Positions 17,314-26,639 are shown, counted from the stretch's first letter. The stretch: DNA of 64,000 bases from Microcoleus sp. FACHB-61 (GCA_014695295.1 JACJNY010000022.1:105537-169536); one strand, 5' to 3'. Made by a program: numbers and translations. Notes: generated by a model from the sequence alone, not told the origin.

Positions 17314-17365
17314 AGAATGTTCCACAAAAAGCCATCGCCAGCCAGCTAACACTTCGCTTTACCAA

Positions 17366-17860
17366 TTAACAAATGACAATTCATCAAACGGACTTTTTAT
17401 TGAACCTGGTCAAGGTCGTTCTTACTACTTTGGTCAAGACCTCTATACCTTCAAGGCAGTTGGTGAAGAGACAGGGGAAGCCTATGCGCTTTGTGAGGTA
17501 ATTGTTGCACCTGGTGGCGGTGCGCCAACCCATCGGCACAACCGAGAAAATGAATCATTTTATGTTCAAGACGGAGAGATTGAATTCCAGCTTGACGATC
17601 GTACTTTCGTTGCGACGGCTGGAACCTTTCTTTATTCACCGAAAGGCCAGCTTCACCGATTTACGAATACCACCGCTACACCCGCTAAAATGCTGGTTTG
17701 GGTCAATCCTGCTGGCTTTGAGAAATTTATGGCCGAAGTTGGAAAGGCCGTGAATGGTGAGATTACCCTTGGAGCATCTTTGAACCCTGAAGACCTTGAC
17801 AAAATTCTTACTACTGCTCCCAAATACGGTATCGAGATCCTACCTCCACCATCCGAGTAG
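17366..17860 (+). pseudogene. Cupin-domain protein gene without a usable start codon
   Basis: The frame encodes a clear cupin: IEPGQGRSYYFGQDLYTFKA, VIVAPGGGAPTHRHNRENESFY (metal-site motif with two His and a Glu), then FVATAGTFLYSPKGQLHRFTN with the second metal-site His, ending EILPPPSE. Such proteins are quercetinase-like or sugar-binding cupins. No ATG, GTG or TTG lies in frame between an upstream stop at 17303 and the conserved start of the domain; the codon before TNDNSSNG is TTA. Either the start has mutated or a rare codon is used. Left end is approximate. Confidence 0.65.
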
Positions 17861-18167
17861 CGATCGTCGGATATTTTACCGTAAAACAATTGCTGGTAAC
17901 TTCATAATTGCGATCGTTGTTTTCACTAATTAACTGAAATTATGATTTTTTTGCATATTTTATGAGCAGGAAGTCTTGGCTTGCTACCCATCTGCTGGAA
18001 TATGACAATCCTGCTGAGGGAAAAATAGCAAGCGGGCAGATTCTCTGACGATCGCAAGAAGTGAGTTTTGTTCTCCCCACGAGCCAGGGGGTAGCTAACC
18101 CGGATTTGATATGATGCTTGAATACCTTGGAAGCAGTGTATTTGCTCGTTACGGATGAAATAAAGCG
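17861..18167. other. Intergenic spacer
   Basis: No gene with a credible translation on either strand. It holds the presumed promoter of the deacetylase gene, but no clear -10 can be chosen. Confidence 0.4.
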
Positions 18168-19184
18168 ATGCGATTTGCCACCTATCTGCACCCACAAACA
18201 TTTTGTACTTCCAAACTCATTCAAGAAATTTCTTTTACCGGCTATTCTTTTACTTACTACAACCAAGTTAGACAGACTCTTAAAAAATCTCTGAAAAACT
18301 ATCCAGCATTACCCTTAAGAAAGGCTAGGATAAGTGATTATCTTAGGGTTCACAGTCGCGAATATCTTCAAAAGATTATATCGCAAGCCCTCGATCGACC
18401 TCTGGATGAAATCAGCATATCCTTACCAGAATTGAGTATTGAATGTCAAGGGTTGGAGTATTGTTTGCCCGGTTATCTCTACGGTTTGGGAGGAATGATG
18501 GAAGCGATCGACCAAATGAAACAGGGAAACCTAGAACGCGCTTACTGCTTCAGTATGGTTGGGCATCACGCTCATATTAATTGGGGACACGGTTACTGTC
18601 TCTTAAATCCTCTTGCCGCTGCTGCTCGATATGCTCAAGCCCAAGGATTTGAAAAAGTATTGATTGTTGACTGGGATATTCATCATGGCGATGGAACTCA
18701 GTCAATCTTTATCAACGATCCCAGCATCTATTGTATTAGCATTCATAGTGGCGTCGATCTCTACATGGCTAAAGCATCAGACTTGAAGGTTGGAACAACA
18801 ACTGTTGCCGAAGCTGTGGGACACTGTAACATCCCGATCGTTAGTGAATCTTTTCCTGTTAAAGTTTTGGAGTCAGAGGGTATAACTGGCAGATTCTACT
18901 GCGGGCATCAGAGTATCAGCACTTTTGAGGAAGCTCTAGAAAACCTTCCCTGGCAACCAGACTTAGTTGCTATTTTTTCGGGTTACGATTCACACAGAGA
19001 TGATTGTGGAAAGGGAATCACAGATTGGACAAATGCTGATTTCTGTAAACTGACGGAAATAGTATTAGATTTTGCTAAGAGATGTGGATGTCAAGTTCTC
19101 TCTACTCACGGAGGTGGCTACAGATTACCAGTTACAGTTGCAGCCGCTACTGCTCACGTCAGGACTTTAGCAACTTATGTTTAG
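18168..19184 (+). CDS. Histone deacetylase family protein
   Basis: 338 aa zinc-dependent amidohydrolase of the HDAC/AcuC/acetylpolyamine amidohydrolase superfamily. Visible motifs: YCFSMVGHHAHINWGHGYCLLN with the charge-relay His pair (about residue 130), LIVDWDIHHGDGTQ with zinc-binding Asp and His (about residue 167), IFSGYDSHRDD with the second zinc Asp (about residue 270), and LSTHGGGY near the end. Substrate could be acetylated lysine, acetylpolyamine or a small molecule. It has no operon partner and lies between decayed genes. Confidence 0.88.
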   Translation: MRFATYLHPQTFCTSKLIQEISFTGYSFTYYNQVRQTLKKSLKNYPALPLRKARISDYLRVHSREYLQKIISQALDRPLDEISISLPELSIECQGLEYCLPGYLYGLGGMMEAIDQMKQGNLERAYCFSMVGHHAHINWGHGYCLLNPLAAAARYAQAQGFEKVLIVDWDIHHGDGTQSIFINDPSIYCISIHSGVDLYMAKASDLKVGTTTVAEAVGHCNIPIVSESFPVKVLESEGITGRFYCGHQSISTFEEALENLPWQPDLVAIFSGYDSHRDDCGKGITDWTNADFCKLTEIVLDFAKRCGCQVLSTHGGGYRLPVTVAAATAHVRTLATYV

Positions 19185-19228
19185 TTTTCTGCTGTGTGAC
19201 AACCCGCTTGAGCGCGAAGTGTAAAGCT

Positions 19229-19455
19229 TTAAACCTGTAAGACCAAACTCGGTCTGACTCCACGATCGCTCAATTCGATCGCTCTGACTGTCGGTGTCAT
19301 GCCCGTAAATTGCCGAAACTGTGTGCTGCGAATGACTGTGGCTGTTGAACCCACACTCGAAGGCAATGCCCATAATCGATCTCGAAAATTTCAACAACTG
19401 CTTTGCCCGTTCTACTCGTTGGGCGATCGGGTATTGATACTGTGGGGCAGTCTTT
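19229..19455 (-). pseudogene. AraC-family regulator C-terminal remnant with frameshift
   Basis: Reading leftward from about 19455 gives QRVERAKQLLKFSRSIMGIAFECGFNSHSHS, the first helix-turn-helix of an AraC domain. One frame later it continues QFRQFTGMTPTVRAIELSDRG and ends at a TAA at 19231-19229. The second half matches the usual AraC FRxxxGxTP end. Only about 75 codons remain, so it is a dead fragment. Confidence 0.6.
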
Positions 19456-19639
19456 TAAGCTTGCTTGGGGGGCAAACAATTATATTTAATTGGCTATTTG
19501 AATTGCTCAAATGGTTCTGGCAACTATGGGATCGCCTAGATGAGAAAACAAAACGTCAAATCATGGTAATGCCAACATCATTGCAAACAACCGTTGTGAT
19601 ACCTCGTCAGCAAAAATCTGTGTCATAAATACAGTCCTG

Positions 19640-19740
19640 GACGCACTCGGGCCAAAGAAACCGGGTTTTTTTACCTAATCTGCGATGCTCTAACGAAGTC
19701 TCTTCGTAAAAAAACCCGGTTTGTGACCACCCGGGCCTAA
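19640..19740. repeat. Palindromic dispersed repeat, copy 1
   Basis: GAAACCGGGTTTTTTTAC (19657-19674) and GTAAAAAAACCCGGTTT (19706-19722) form a long hairpin, with GGGCC/GGCCC-type outer arms. A second copy with the same stem lies at 51319-51383. Probably a MITE or REP-like element. Confidence 0.7.
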
Positions 19741-19873
19741 GCCCTAAAATCGTTACGAGGTCGATCGGCAAATAAGAATGACTTGCATTAATATATTATA
19801 GCAATGACTATAGATGGCTGTGGATGCACCATCGTGTCAATTACCAGATGATAAAATCTATCGTTATAGAACA

Positions 19874-20923
19874 ATGAGCATTTCTCGGCGTATTTTTCTT
19901 GCCAGCGGTACAGCAATGGCTGTCGTGGCAGTAGGCGAACTCAGCAAAAAAGCCCCAGTCCAAGCCCAAACGGGCACCCTCAACCTTTATTCAGCACGTC
20001 ACTACGACACTGATAATGAGTTGTACCAAAGCTTCACGAAAAAAACTGGGCTCAAGGTTAACCTAGTTGAAGCGGAAGCTGACCAACTAATTGAACGGAT
20101 CAGAAGTGAAGGTGCAAATAGCCCCGCTGATGTTTACCTCACCGTTGATGGTGGGCGTTTGTGGCGGGCGAAACAAGCAGGTATCCTCCAACCTGTGTCT
20201 TCAAGAGTGCTGACATCGGCAATTCCAGCAAGTTTGCGAGACCCTCAAGGTTTCTGGTTTGGCTTATCGCGCAGGGCACGGGTGATTGTTTACAACAAAA
20301 GCAAGGTGAACCCTGCGCAATTGTCAACCTATGAAGCGCTGACAGAACCTCGGTGGAAAGGCAAAGTTTTAGTGCGATCGTCCACTAATATCTATAATCA
20401 GTCTCTTGTTGGCGCTATGTTAGCCGCTCATGGAGCTCAAAAAACAGAAGCTTGGGCGCGAGGATTGGTGGCTAATTTTGCACGTCCTCCAGAAGGAAAT
20501 GATACGGCGCAAATCAAGGCTGTTGCTGATGGGGTAGGCGATATTGCCCTTGTTAATACCTATTATGTAGCTCGCTTAATGAAATCCAAAGATCCACAAG
20601 AACAGGCGATCGCGGCGAAAGTAGGTGTATTTTTCCCGAACCAGCGCGATCGCGGTACTCACACCAATATTAGTGGTGCCGGTGTAGTCAAAACCTCCCG
20701 TAACAAAGCAGGCGCGATCAAATTCTTAGAACACCTAGTCACTCCCGAAGCTCAACAAATTTTTGCTAGAGGTAATTACGAATACCCTGTGATTTCAGGT
20801 GCGACGATCGATCCTGTAGTTGCCAGTTTTGGTACATTCAAATCTGACCCTCTTAACCCTGACGTGTTTGGGAAAAATAACCCCGACGCTTTAAAGATTG
20901 CCGATCGCGCAGGATGGAAATAG
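19874..20923 (+). CDS. futA: Ferric iron ABC transporter substrate-binding protein (FutA/IdiA type)
   Basis: Periplasmic Fe(III)-binding protein that feeds the FutB-FutC importer. 349 aa from the ATG at 19874 (MSISRRIFLAS); an in-frame ATG 60 bases upstream gives a non-conserved extension. The N-terminus is a twin-arginine signal (SRR followed by FLASGTAMAVVAV). The mature part begins TLNLYSARHYDTD and contains YLTVDGGRLWRAK and the tyrosine pair ALVNTYYVARLM that coordinates iron in this family, plus HTNISGAGVVKTSRNK. It precedes, with one gene between, the permease and ATPase genes futB and futC. Iron-limited regulation is likely. Confidence 0.93.
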   Translation: MSISRRIFLASGTAMAVVAVGELSKKAPVQAQTGTLNLYSARHYDTDNELYQSFTKKTGLKVNLVEAEADQLIERIRSEGANSPADVYLTVDGGRLWRAKQAGILQPVSSRVLTSAIPASLRDPQGFWFGLSRRARVIVYNKSKVNPAQLSTYEALTEPRWKGKVLVRSSTNIYNQSLVGAMLAAHGAQKTEAWARGLVANFARPPEGNDTAQIKAVADGVGDIALVNTYYVARLMKSKDPQEQAIAAKVGVFFPNQRDRGTHTNISGAGVVKTSRNKAGAIKFLEHLVTPEAQQIFARGNYEYPVISGATIDPVVASFGTFKSDPLNPDVFGKNNPDALKIADRAGWK

Positions 20924-20940
20924 AGACGTTTTGAACAACA

Positions 20941-21005
20941 ACTCAGGAGTCGGAACTTAAGTTTTAGAATAATTTACTATGAATTATTCTGAATTCTGAC
21001 TCCTG
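20941..21005. terminator. Long inverted repeat after futA
   Basis: CAGGAGTC near 20944 pairs with GACTCCTG near 20997, and TAGAATAATT pairs with AATTATTCT inside it, giving a long imperfect hairpin 20 bases after the futA stop. Confidence 0.5.
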
Positions 21006-21047
21006 ATATCCTTTCTCTCTAATCATAAACGGAATCAAGTACCCATT

Positions 21048-21078
21048 CTCTAGTCCCCCTTAGTAAGGGGGACTAGAG
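21048..21078. repeat. Perfect hairpin CTCTAGTCCCCCTTA
   Basis: CTCTAGTCCCCCTTA and its complement TAAGGGGGACTAGAG are nearly back to back, making a 14-15-bp stem. Similar stems are common palindromic repeats in cyanobacteria. It also lies just beyond the leftward pentapeptide gene and could end it. Confidence 0.55.
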
Positions 21079-21127
21079 AATGGGGTTTAATGCGTCTGTA
21101 ACTTCACATGAAATTGGTATAACTTCT

Positions 21128-21649
21128 TTAATTTTTAATTTTACCATCCGGCATTATTGCCCCTTTCAGGTTTGCCCCTTTCAGGTTTGCCCCTGTCAAA
21201 TCAGCACTATTTAAGTCTGTTTCACTTAAATTGGCATTACTAAGATTGGCATTATTCAGTTTCGCCCCTCGCAAAAAAGCCCCCTTGAGATTTGCATTAC
21301 TCAAATCAGCATTTGTGAGATCAGCAGAAAATAAGCCTGCTTTTTCCAGAGAAGCACCTTTTAAATTTGCACCTTTGAGATTGACGCTATCGAGTAAGGC
21401 TTCATTAAGTTTGACCTTTTCTAGCATGGCACCTTCCAACTTAGCACCATTGAGATTAGCGCTTGTTAAATCAATGTCACTTAACTTGGTATCAGTCAGG
21501 TCACATCCTGGACATTGCTTAGTTTTTTGTAATGTTTCGAGGGGGCTTGCCACCTGTTTTTGACATCCAAAGGTGACAAAAATAGTAAGTAGTAACAAGG
21601 AAATTGTGCCAGTAGTGCGGGTAAACATTGCTGAATTTTTATTACTCAT
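21128..21649 (-). CDS. Pentapeptide-repeat lipoprotein
   Basis: 173 aa. N-terminal signal (ISLLLLTIFVTFG) ends in a lipobox-like FGCQ at about residues 28-31, so the mature protein is probably lipid-anchored outside the plasma membrane. A CPGC motif (residue 47 region) precedes about 20 pentapeptide units of the A(D/N)Lxx type (LNGAKLEGAMLEKVKL, SADLTNADLSNANL) that build a right-handed square helix. The gene lies 30 bases downstream of futB on the same strand, so it may be the distal gene of a futB operon, but no role in iron uptake is known to me. Confidence 0.8.
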   Translation of the reverse strand: MSNKNSAMFTRTTGTISLLLLTIFVTFGCQKQVASPLETLQKTKQCPGCDLTDTKLSDIDLTSANLNGAKLEGAMLEKVKLNEALLDSVNLKGANLKGASLEKAGLFSADLTNADLSNANLKGAFLRGAKLNNANLSNANLSETDLNSADLTGANLKGANLKGAIMPDGKIKN

Positions 21650-21678
21650 CTTGATTTGTAAAGGGATAATTTTAACCT

Positions 21679-23400
21679 TTAACTGTTAACCGTTAACTCT
21701 GTTGAAGAATTGCGCGATCGCGCAATTTTCCAACTTAATAAAATAACCGGTAACATCCCCACTAAAACAATTGCCAATGCAGGGCCAGAAGCTTCAGCCA
21801 ATCGCTCATCAGAGGCAAGTTGATAAGTTCGCACAGCCAAGGTATCAAAGTTAAAAGGTCTAATAATTATAGTGGCTGGTAACTCTTTCATGACATCAAC
21901 GAATACTAACATCATAGCAGTTAATAAACCTCCCGTCATCATTGGTGTATGAACTGTAACTAAAGTTTGCATCGGACTATAACCCAAACTTCTCGCCGCA
22001 TCATCTAAATTAGGCTTAATTTTGCTCAAACTTGACTCCACGGCATTTAAAGAAACAGCTAGGAAGCGAACTATATAAGCAAATACCAAAGCTGCGATCG
22101 TACCGCTTAACAACAAGCCTGTAGAAATTCCGAAGTTTTCACGCATCCAACTATCAAATAGATTGTCAATTGTACCAATGGGAACCATAATCCCAACTGC
22201 AATCACAGAACCAGGTATAGCATAGCCCATTGCCGCAATTCTAGTTCCTAACTGCACTCCTAAATTAGGATATAACCGTAAGCCATAAGCCATAATCAAG
22301 GCAATAATTACGGCTAAAATGGCTGTCAGTGTTGCCAAAATTAAACTGTGACGAGCAAAGATCCAAAAGCGTTCATCTAAGGTTAGTTGCCAATTCGATA
22401 ATGTCAACTTGACTAAAAAACCTGCTGGCAATAAAAAACCAAAAAATAGCGGCATAAAACAAGCAATTACCGCTAAATATTCCCTAATTCCTTTAAGTTT
22501 ATAAGTTTGCAGTTGGCGATAGCGACTGCTAGCTTGATAATATTTAGTCCGACTGCGCGACCAGCGTTCGAGCAAGATTAAACCCAGAACAAATAATAAT
22601 AGCAGGGCAGCTAATTGATTGGCTGCAATTCGTTCTCCCATGCCAAACCAAGTCCGATAAATACCTGTGGTGAATGTATCAACTCCAAAATACTGAACAG
22701 TGCCATAATCGTTGAGAGTTTCCATCAAAGCCAGTGCTAAACCTGCAACAATTGCGGGTCTTGCCATTGGTAAGGCAACTGTAATAAAACTCCGCCAAGG
22801 ACTACAGCCCAGTATTCTACTAGCTTCTAGCGTACAAGTGGATTGCTCCAAAAATGCAACTCTTGTTAATAGGTAGACGTAGGGATATAAAACTAAGATT
22901 AGCATTAACATCGCTCCCGGGAGCGATCGCACGTTAGGAAACCAATAGTCTCCATAACTCCAGCCAAAAATAGAACGCAAAGCAGTTTGAAGTGGGCCGG
23001 AAAATTCTAAAAAGTCTGTATAAGTATAAGCTAGTACATAAGCTGGGGCCGCTAAGGGTAACAGTAATGCCCATTCAAATACGCGGCTGGCCCGAAAGCG
23101 ACACATTGTTACTAGCCATGCACATCCTACGCCAATCACGACAACACCAGCGCCGACACCGATCATTAACAATAAAGAGTTGAGTATATAACGAGTTAAA
23201 ACAGTCTCAGTTAAATGTTGCCATGTATCTTTAGCTTCAAAAAAGATACTGGATAAGACACTGATCACTGGTATGGCGATCGGCAATGCTAAAGCGATAA
23301 TTGCAACTGTCCACCCACTAGCCGATAGACCGCGTAAGGTCGATAGCCATTGGATTGTCCTGATTCCTGTTTGCTGTAGTGATTGTTTGGAATTTTTCAT
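21679..23400 (-). CDS. futB: Ferric iron ABC transporter permease (FutB type)
   Basis: Inner-membrane subunit of the Fe(III) importer with two fused permease domains, 573 aa and about 12 membrane helices. Both halves carry the EAA-like coupling loop: EASRILGCSPWRSFITVALPM near residue 195 and DDAARSLGYSPMQTLVTVH near residue 475. The family is BPD transporter type FutB/FbpB. It is divergent from futC, with a shared 126-bp promoter region, and the substrate-binding gene futA lies 0.75 kb downstream on the opposite strand. Together with FutA and FutC it forms a complete importer. Confidence 0.92.
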   Translation of the reverse strand: MKNSKQSLQQTGIRTIQWLSTLRGLSASGWTVAIIALALPIAIPVISVLSSIFFEAKDTWQHLTETVLTRYILNSLLLMIGVGAGVVVIGVGCAWLVTMCRFRASRVFEWALLLPLAAPAYVLAYTYTDFLEFSGPLQTALRSIFGWSYGDYWFPNVRSLPGAMLMLILVLYPYVYLLTRVAFLEQSTCTLEASRILGCSPWRSFITVALPMARPAIVAGLALALMETLNDYGTVQYFGVDTFTTGIYRTWFGMGERIAANQLAALLLLFVLGLILLERWSRSRTKYYQASSRYRQLQTYKLKGIREYLAVIACFMPLFFGFLLPAGFLVKLTLSNWQLTLDERFWIFARHSLILATLTAILAVIIALIMAYGLRLYPNLGVQLGTRIAAMGYAIPGSVIAVGIMVPIGTIDNLFDSWMRENFGISTGLLLSGTIAALVFAYIVRFLAVSLNAVESSLSKIKPNLDDAARSLGYSPMQTLVTVHTPMMTGGLLTAMMLVFVDVMKELPATIIIRPFNFDTLAVRTYQLASDERLAEASGPALAIVLVGMLPVILLSWKIARSRNSSTELTVNS

Positions 23401-23526
23401 CGCTAGTAAAAAGTCTAGCTTGCTAGTTTATCAGTAGGTGTAAACATTTGTCAAGTCTTTCTGACAATTTATCTCACTAAACTGGTTTATTGTAGAATAG
23501 TAAGTTGTTGATTATTTATAGCAATA

Positions 23527-24615
23527 ATGGCTCGACCTATAATTCTGCATTTGGATGGTGTAACAAAACAGTATGCCCAAGCAGCATCACCTGCGGTGGC
23601 ATCTGTCACCCTGACATTACATCAGGGAGATATACTGGGGTTGTTGGGGCCATCGGGTTGTGGGAAAACAACATTGCTGCGGTTAATTGCTGGTTTTGAA
23701 CAGCTACAAGCAGGGACGATCGCTTTAGCAGGAAAAACTGTAGCGAGTGTTAATATGTCAGTTCCGCCGGAACAGCGAGACATTGGTATGGTGTTTCAAG
23801 ACTATGCACTCTTCCCCCATTTGACTGTCGCGAAAAATGTAGCTTTTGGCTTAACGCATCAAGGAAAAGAGTCAAAGCATAATATTCAGAAAGGTGTCGC
23901 AGAAGCATTAGCGTTGGTGGGATTAGAAGGATTGGAAAACCGTTATCCCCATGAATTATCCGGGGGTCAGCAACAGCGAGTGGCCCTGGCCCGTGCTTTA
24001 GCCCCTAGACCTGCGATTATTTTACTAGATGAACCGTTGAGTAATTTAGATGTACAAGTACGGTTAAGATTGCGTCAGGAAGTCCGCGATATTCTCAAAG
24101 CAACGGGAACCTCTGGTGTATTTGTCACTCACGATCGCGAAGAAGCACTTTCGATTTCAGATTGGGTAGCGGTGATGCGTCAAGGTCAAGTAGAACAGTT
24201 TGGCACTCCAGAGGAAGTTTATCAAGAACCAGCATCTCGATTTGTGGCTGAGTTTGTGACGCAAGCTAATTTTGTGTCTGCATCGCTGAAGCAGGATTTT
24301 TGGGAAACAGAAGTAGGTTGTTTTGCTGTTAAACGAGATTCATGTTCACAAGTTCCCTGTGATGTTTCTACTCAAGGAGAATTGATGATCCGGCAGGAAG
24401 ACTTGAGTTTATTCTTAGATGAAGAGTCGCCTGTTGTGATTTGCGATCGCCAATTCTTAGGCAGAGAAAATCGTTATTGTTTAAAAACTCCTTCGGGCGA
24501 AAAGTTATATGCACTCACAACCACAGGAAATGTTTTTCCCATTGGTTCTAAAGTTCGGTTATCTTGTGGGGAGAATTCTCCCTTAGCTTTCTTTGTCGGT
24601 AAGCCTAAGCCATAG
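23527..24615 (+). CDS. futC: Ferric iron ABC transporter ATP-binding protein (FutC type)
   Basis: Cytoplasmic ATPase that energises Fe(III) import. 362 aa. Walker A GPSGCGKTT near residue 43, Q-loop VFQDYALFPHLT, signature LSGGQQQRVALARAL, Walker B IILLDEPLSNLD and switch His in FVTHDREEAL. The last 110 residues form a TOBE-like regulatory domain (DLSLFLDEES, GENSPLAFFVG). Transcribed away from futB across a short shared intergenic region, so one regulator could control both. Confidence 0.92.
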   Translation: MARPIILHLDGVTKQYAQAASPAVASVTLTLHQGDILGLLGPSGCGKTTLLRLIAGFEQLQAGTIALAGKTVASVNMSVPPEQRDIGMVFQDYALFPHLTVAKNVAFGLTHQGKESKHNIQKGVAEALALVGLEGLENRYPHELSGGQQQRVALARALAPRPAIILLDEPLSNLDVQVRLRLRQEVRDILKATGTSGVFVTHDREEALSISDWVAVMRQGQVEQFGTPEEVYQEPASRFVAEFVTQANFVSASLKQDFWETEVGCFAVKRDSCSQVPCDVSTQGELMIRQEDLSLFLDEESPVVICDRQFLGRENRYCLKTPSGEKLYALTTTGNVFPIGSKVRLSCGENSPLAFFVGKPKP

Positions 24616-24843
24616 CTAATGGCTAATTCCTAATTCCTAATTCCTAATTACTAATGAGGAAAAAATCCTCTCACTCTTCTCGTCTCTCAGTCTCTCAGTC
24701 TCCCCCTCTTCCTTCTTCCTTATTTAAGAAGACTTACGCAAGCACACTAGATTTAGGGTACCGAAAAATTGCGATCGCCCGCAACTCCTTCCCATCGCTC
24801 ACCCTCTTTCCCTATCCTCAAAAAATACAGCCACCACCAAGGC

Positions 24844-24990
24844 TCAAATCAGATCCGGATCGATCGCCTGCGATCGCCAATATGCCGCCAACCCCGTCAG
24901 CAACCAATTCCCTTCGCTATCCCACCAGCCTAACCATTGCTGAGTCTGATTTTGATAACTGCCGAACCATAGGCCCAATTGTACTCCCAT
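24844..24990 (-). pseudogene. C-terminal fragment resembling a Uma2-family protein tail
   Basis: The leftward frame starting at 24990 encodes 48 aa beginning MGVQLGLWFGSYQNQ and continuing QQWLGWWDSEGNWLLTG, the pattern of the variable C-terminus of Uma2 (DUF820) proteins. Nothing of the nuclease core is present. A weak call based on a short match. Confidence 0.3.
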
Positions 24991-25030
24991 AAGTTCGATC
25001 GGGTAGTGAAGGAAAGGATATTACAAAATA

Positions 25031-25076
25031 AAAGCCTTTCATCCCCGGACTAACGTCACCGGCATGAAAGGCTTTT
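25031..25076 (-). terminator. Intrinsic terminator of terC
   Basis: AAAGCCTTTCAT and ATGAAAGGCTTT form a 12-bp perfect stem, with an inner CCGG pair. Read leftward it is followed by a T-rich tract. It lies 72 bases after the terC stop. Confidence 0.85.
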
Positions 25077-25147
25077 GCACGTTTTAACCTGCCTTCAATC
25101 TTGTTGGTTTTACAGATTTAAGCTACTTTTATTCAGATGAAAGTATG

Positions 25148-25918
25148 TTAAATTTCGGACTTCTGTCCTTGCGATTCTGGCACTGCCACTTCTGAATCCG
25201 CCTGATTGAGAGCAATTTCTAGAGATTTTGCAATCTCGATTGGCTCGGGAGTGCGCTTAGAAAATCCCCACACAAACATCAAGACGATACTGGAAACGAG
25301 CAGCCATTGCGGAGGGACTAAATCGGGATTAATTACTTTCACCAACAATCGCATTCCCACGAACCCAACTGTGATGTAACCAGCACTTTCTAGGTGAACG
25401 AATTCATCCAGCCAGCGGATGAACAATCCGGCCATGAATCGCAGGGCAATAATTCCAATAGTAGCGCCAGTTACGACGATAAAAGTGTTGTCAGACACAG
25501 CGATCGCAGTAGTAACGCTGTCCAAAGAAAACGCTAAATCCGTAAAAGCAATCATGGGAATTGCTTGCCACACAGACGCAAATCTGGGCCCATGATGTTC
25601 TCCTTCGGAGTCTGTATCTGAAGTAAAATGTTGGAAAACAAGCCACAGCAGGTATAGAGCACCAAGCAGTTCAAACTGCCAGTATTGGATCACCCAAGTA
25701 GCCGTTAAAATTAGTGATATCCGCAGTACAAAAGCAATTATCAAACCCAAGTTGAGAGCTTTTTGCTGATCCTTGGCATCTTCCAAACCTTTAGAAATAG
25801 ACGCCAGGGCGATCGCGTTGTCAGCCGAAAGTACAGCTTCCAAAGCCACCAAAACCAACAATAATAAAAAGCCGTCAAGTCCAACATTGGGCGAAGCGTC
25901 GAGAAATTGATCTATCAT
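25148..25918 (-). CDS. TerC-family integral membrane protein
   Basis: 256 aa with about seven membrane helices. The two conserved acidic motifs are present: VLSADNAIALAS in TM1 (about residues 30-41) and FSLDSVTTAIA in the middle (about residue 130). A short acidic loop (TSDTDSEGEHHG) separates the halves. TerC proteins are associated with tellurite resistance and, in other bacteria and plants, with metal handling at secretion or with thylakoid membrane biogenesis. The substrate is unknown here. Terminated by a strong hairpin. Confidence 0.88.
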   Translation of the reverse strand: MIDQFLDASPNVGLDGFLLLLVLVALEAVLSADNAIALASISKGLEDAKDQQKALNLGLIIAFVLRISLILTATWVIQYWQFELLGALYLLWLVFQHFTSDTDSEGEHHGPRFASVWQAIPMIAFTDLAFSLDSVTTAIAVSDNTFIVVTGATIGIIALRFMAGLFIRWLDEFVHLESAGYITVGFVGMRLLVKVINPDLVPPQWLLVSSIVLMFVWGFSKRTPEPIEIAKSLEIALNQADSEVAVPESQGQKSEI

Positions 25919-26342
25919 TAACTATTTGTGCACCTAAGATTGGCAAGGGTCGAGCGCAGCGCAAATTACCCGCTCTGTCTAAAATTAGTGTCACCTTCAC
26001 TTAAATCTTAACCTAATGCGGTAATTCTGCACTACTGCGATCGGGCGATCGAAGAAAGTTCGGCAACGGATTCGTTTGCTTCGGATGTAACTGATGTAAG
26101 GGATTTAACGGATGGATGTTGAGGTTCGAGGGTACAAAGAAGAGGAAATAAGCAGGATTTTTCCCACTCTCCCACTCTCCCACTCTCCCCATCTCCCACT
26201 CCCCCACTCCCCCACTCTGCCACTCTCCCACTCCTCCCCGGACGCACCAAATTTATTTCAAGTTGTAACAAATGATTCCCAAAAGCGCCAATTTGTCTGA
26301 AATTGGTGAAAGCTCGTGCCCGCGAAAAGGAGTTTTCCCAAT
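25919..26342. other. Intergenic region with a CCCACTCT tandem tract
   Basis: Between terC and psaM. From about 26158 to 26238 it is built of imperfect CTCCCACT units, with no credible gene. The remainder contains the upstream region of psaM. Confidence 0.6.
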
Positions 26343-26438
26343 ATGTCTTTAACAGATACCCAAGTCTACGTAGCGCTCGTAATTGCTTTGATTCCCGGAA
26401 TCATGGCTTTCCGCCTCGCAACTGAACTGTACAAGTAG
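26343..26438 (+). CDS. psaM: Photosystem I reaction centre subunit XII
   Basis: 31 aa single-helix membrane subunit of photosystem I, involved in trimer formation. It is too short for routine gene calling but the sequence is characteristic: it starts MSLTDTQVYVALVIALIPG and ends AFRLATELYK. AGGAG lies 10 bases before the ATG. A long hairpin with a following T-run closes the transcript. Confidence 0.93.
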   Translation: MSLTDTQVYVALVIALIPGIMAFRLATELYK

Positions 26439-26470
26439 TTTCCAGGCACCAGCCGCGAACCGCTGGATCG

Positions 26471-26573
26471 CCTGCCCGAGTAGTTAACTCTCTCGCATTA
26501 CAGACAATTGCTGCCTCAATGGAGTAAATTGTCTGTGGTCAGCAAGACGAGACTGCCAGGGCAGGCATTTTTA
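26471..26573 (+). terminator. Nested hairpin terminator after psaM
   Basis: CCTGCCC (26471-26477) pairs with GGGCAGG (26559-26565) and ACAGACAATT pairs with AATTGTCTGT inside it. ATTTTTATT follows the outer stem. It begins 33 bases beyond the psaM stop. Confidence 0.7.
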
Positions 26574-26639
26574 TTGCGAAATTCCGTCATCAGGCGTCAC
26601 AAGAGCACCCCCAGAATGCCCCCGCCACAGCGCAAGCTT

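Noticed and set aside
19299..19628. Rightward 109-aa frame with a membrane-like segment
   Set aside because: The first third is the antisense of the AraC remnant. The WDRLDEKTKRQI part could be a fragment of a small protein but is too short to support.
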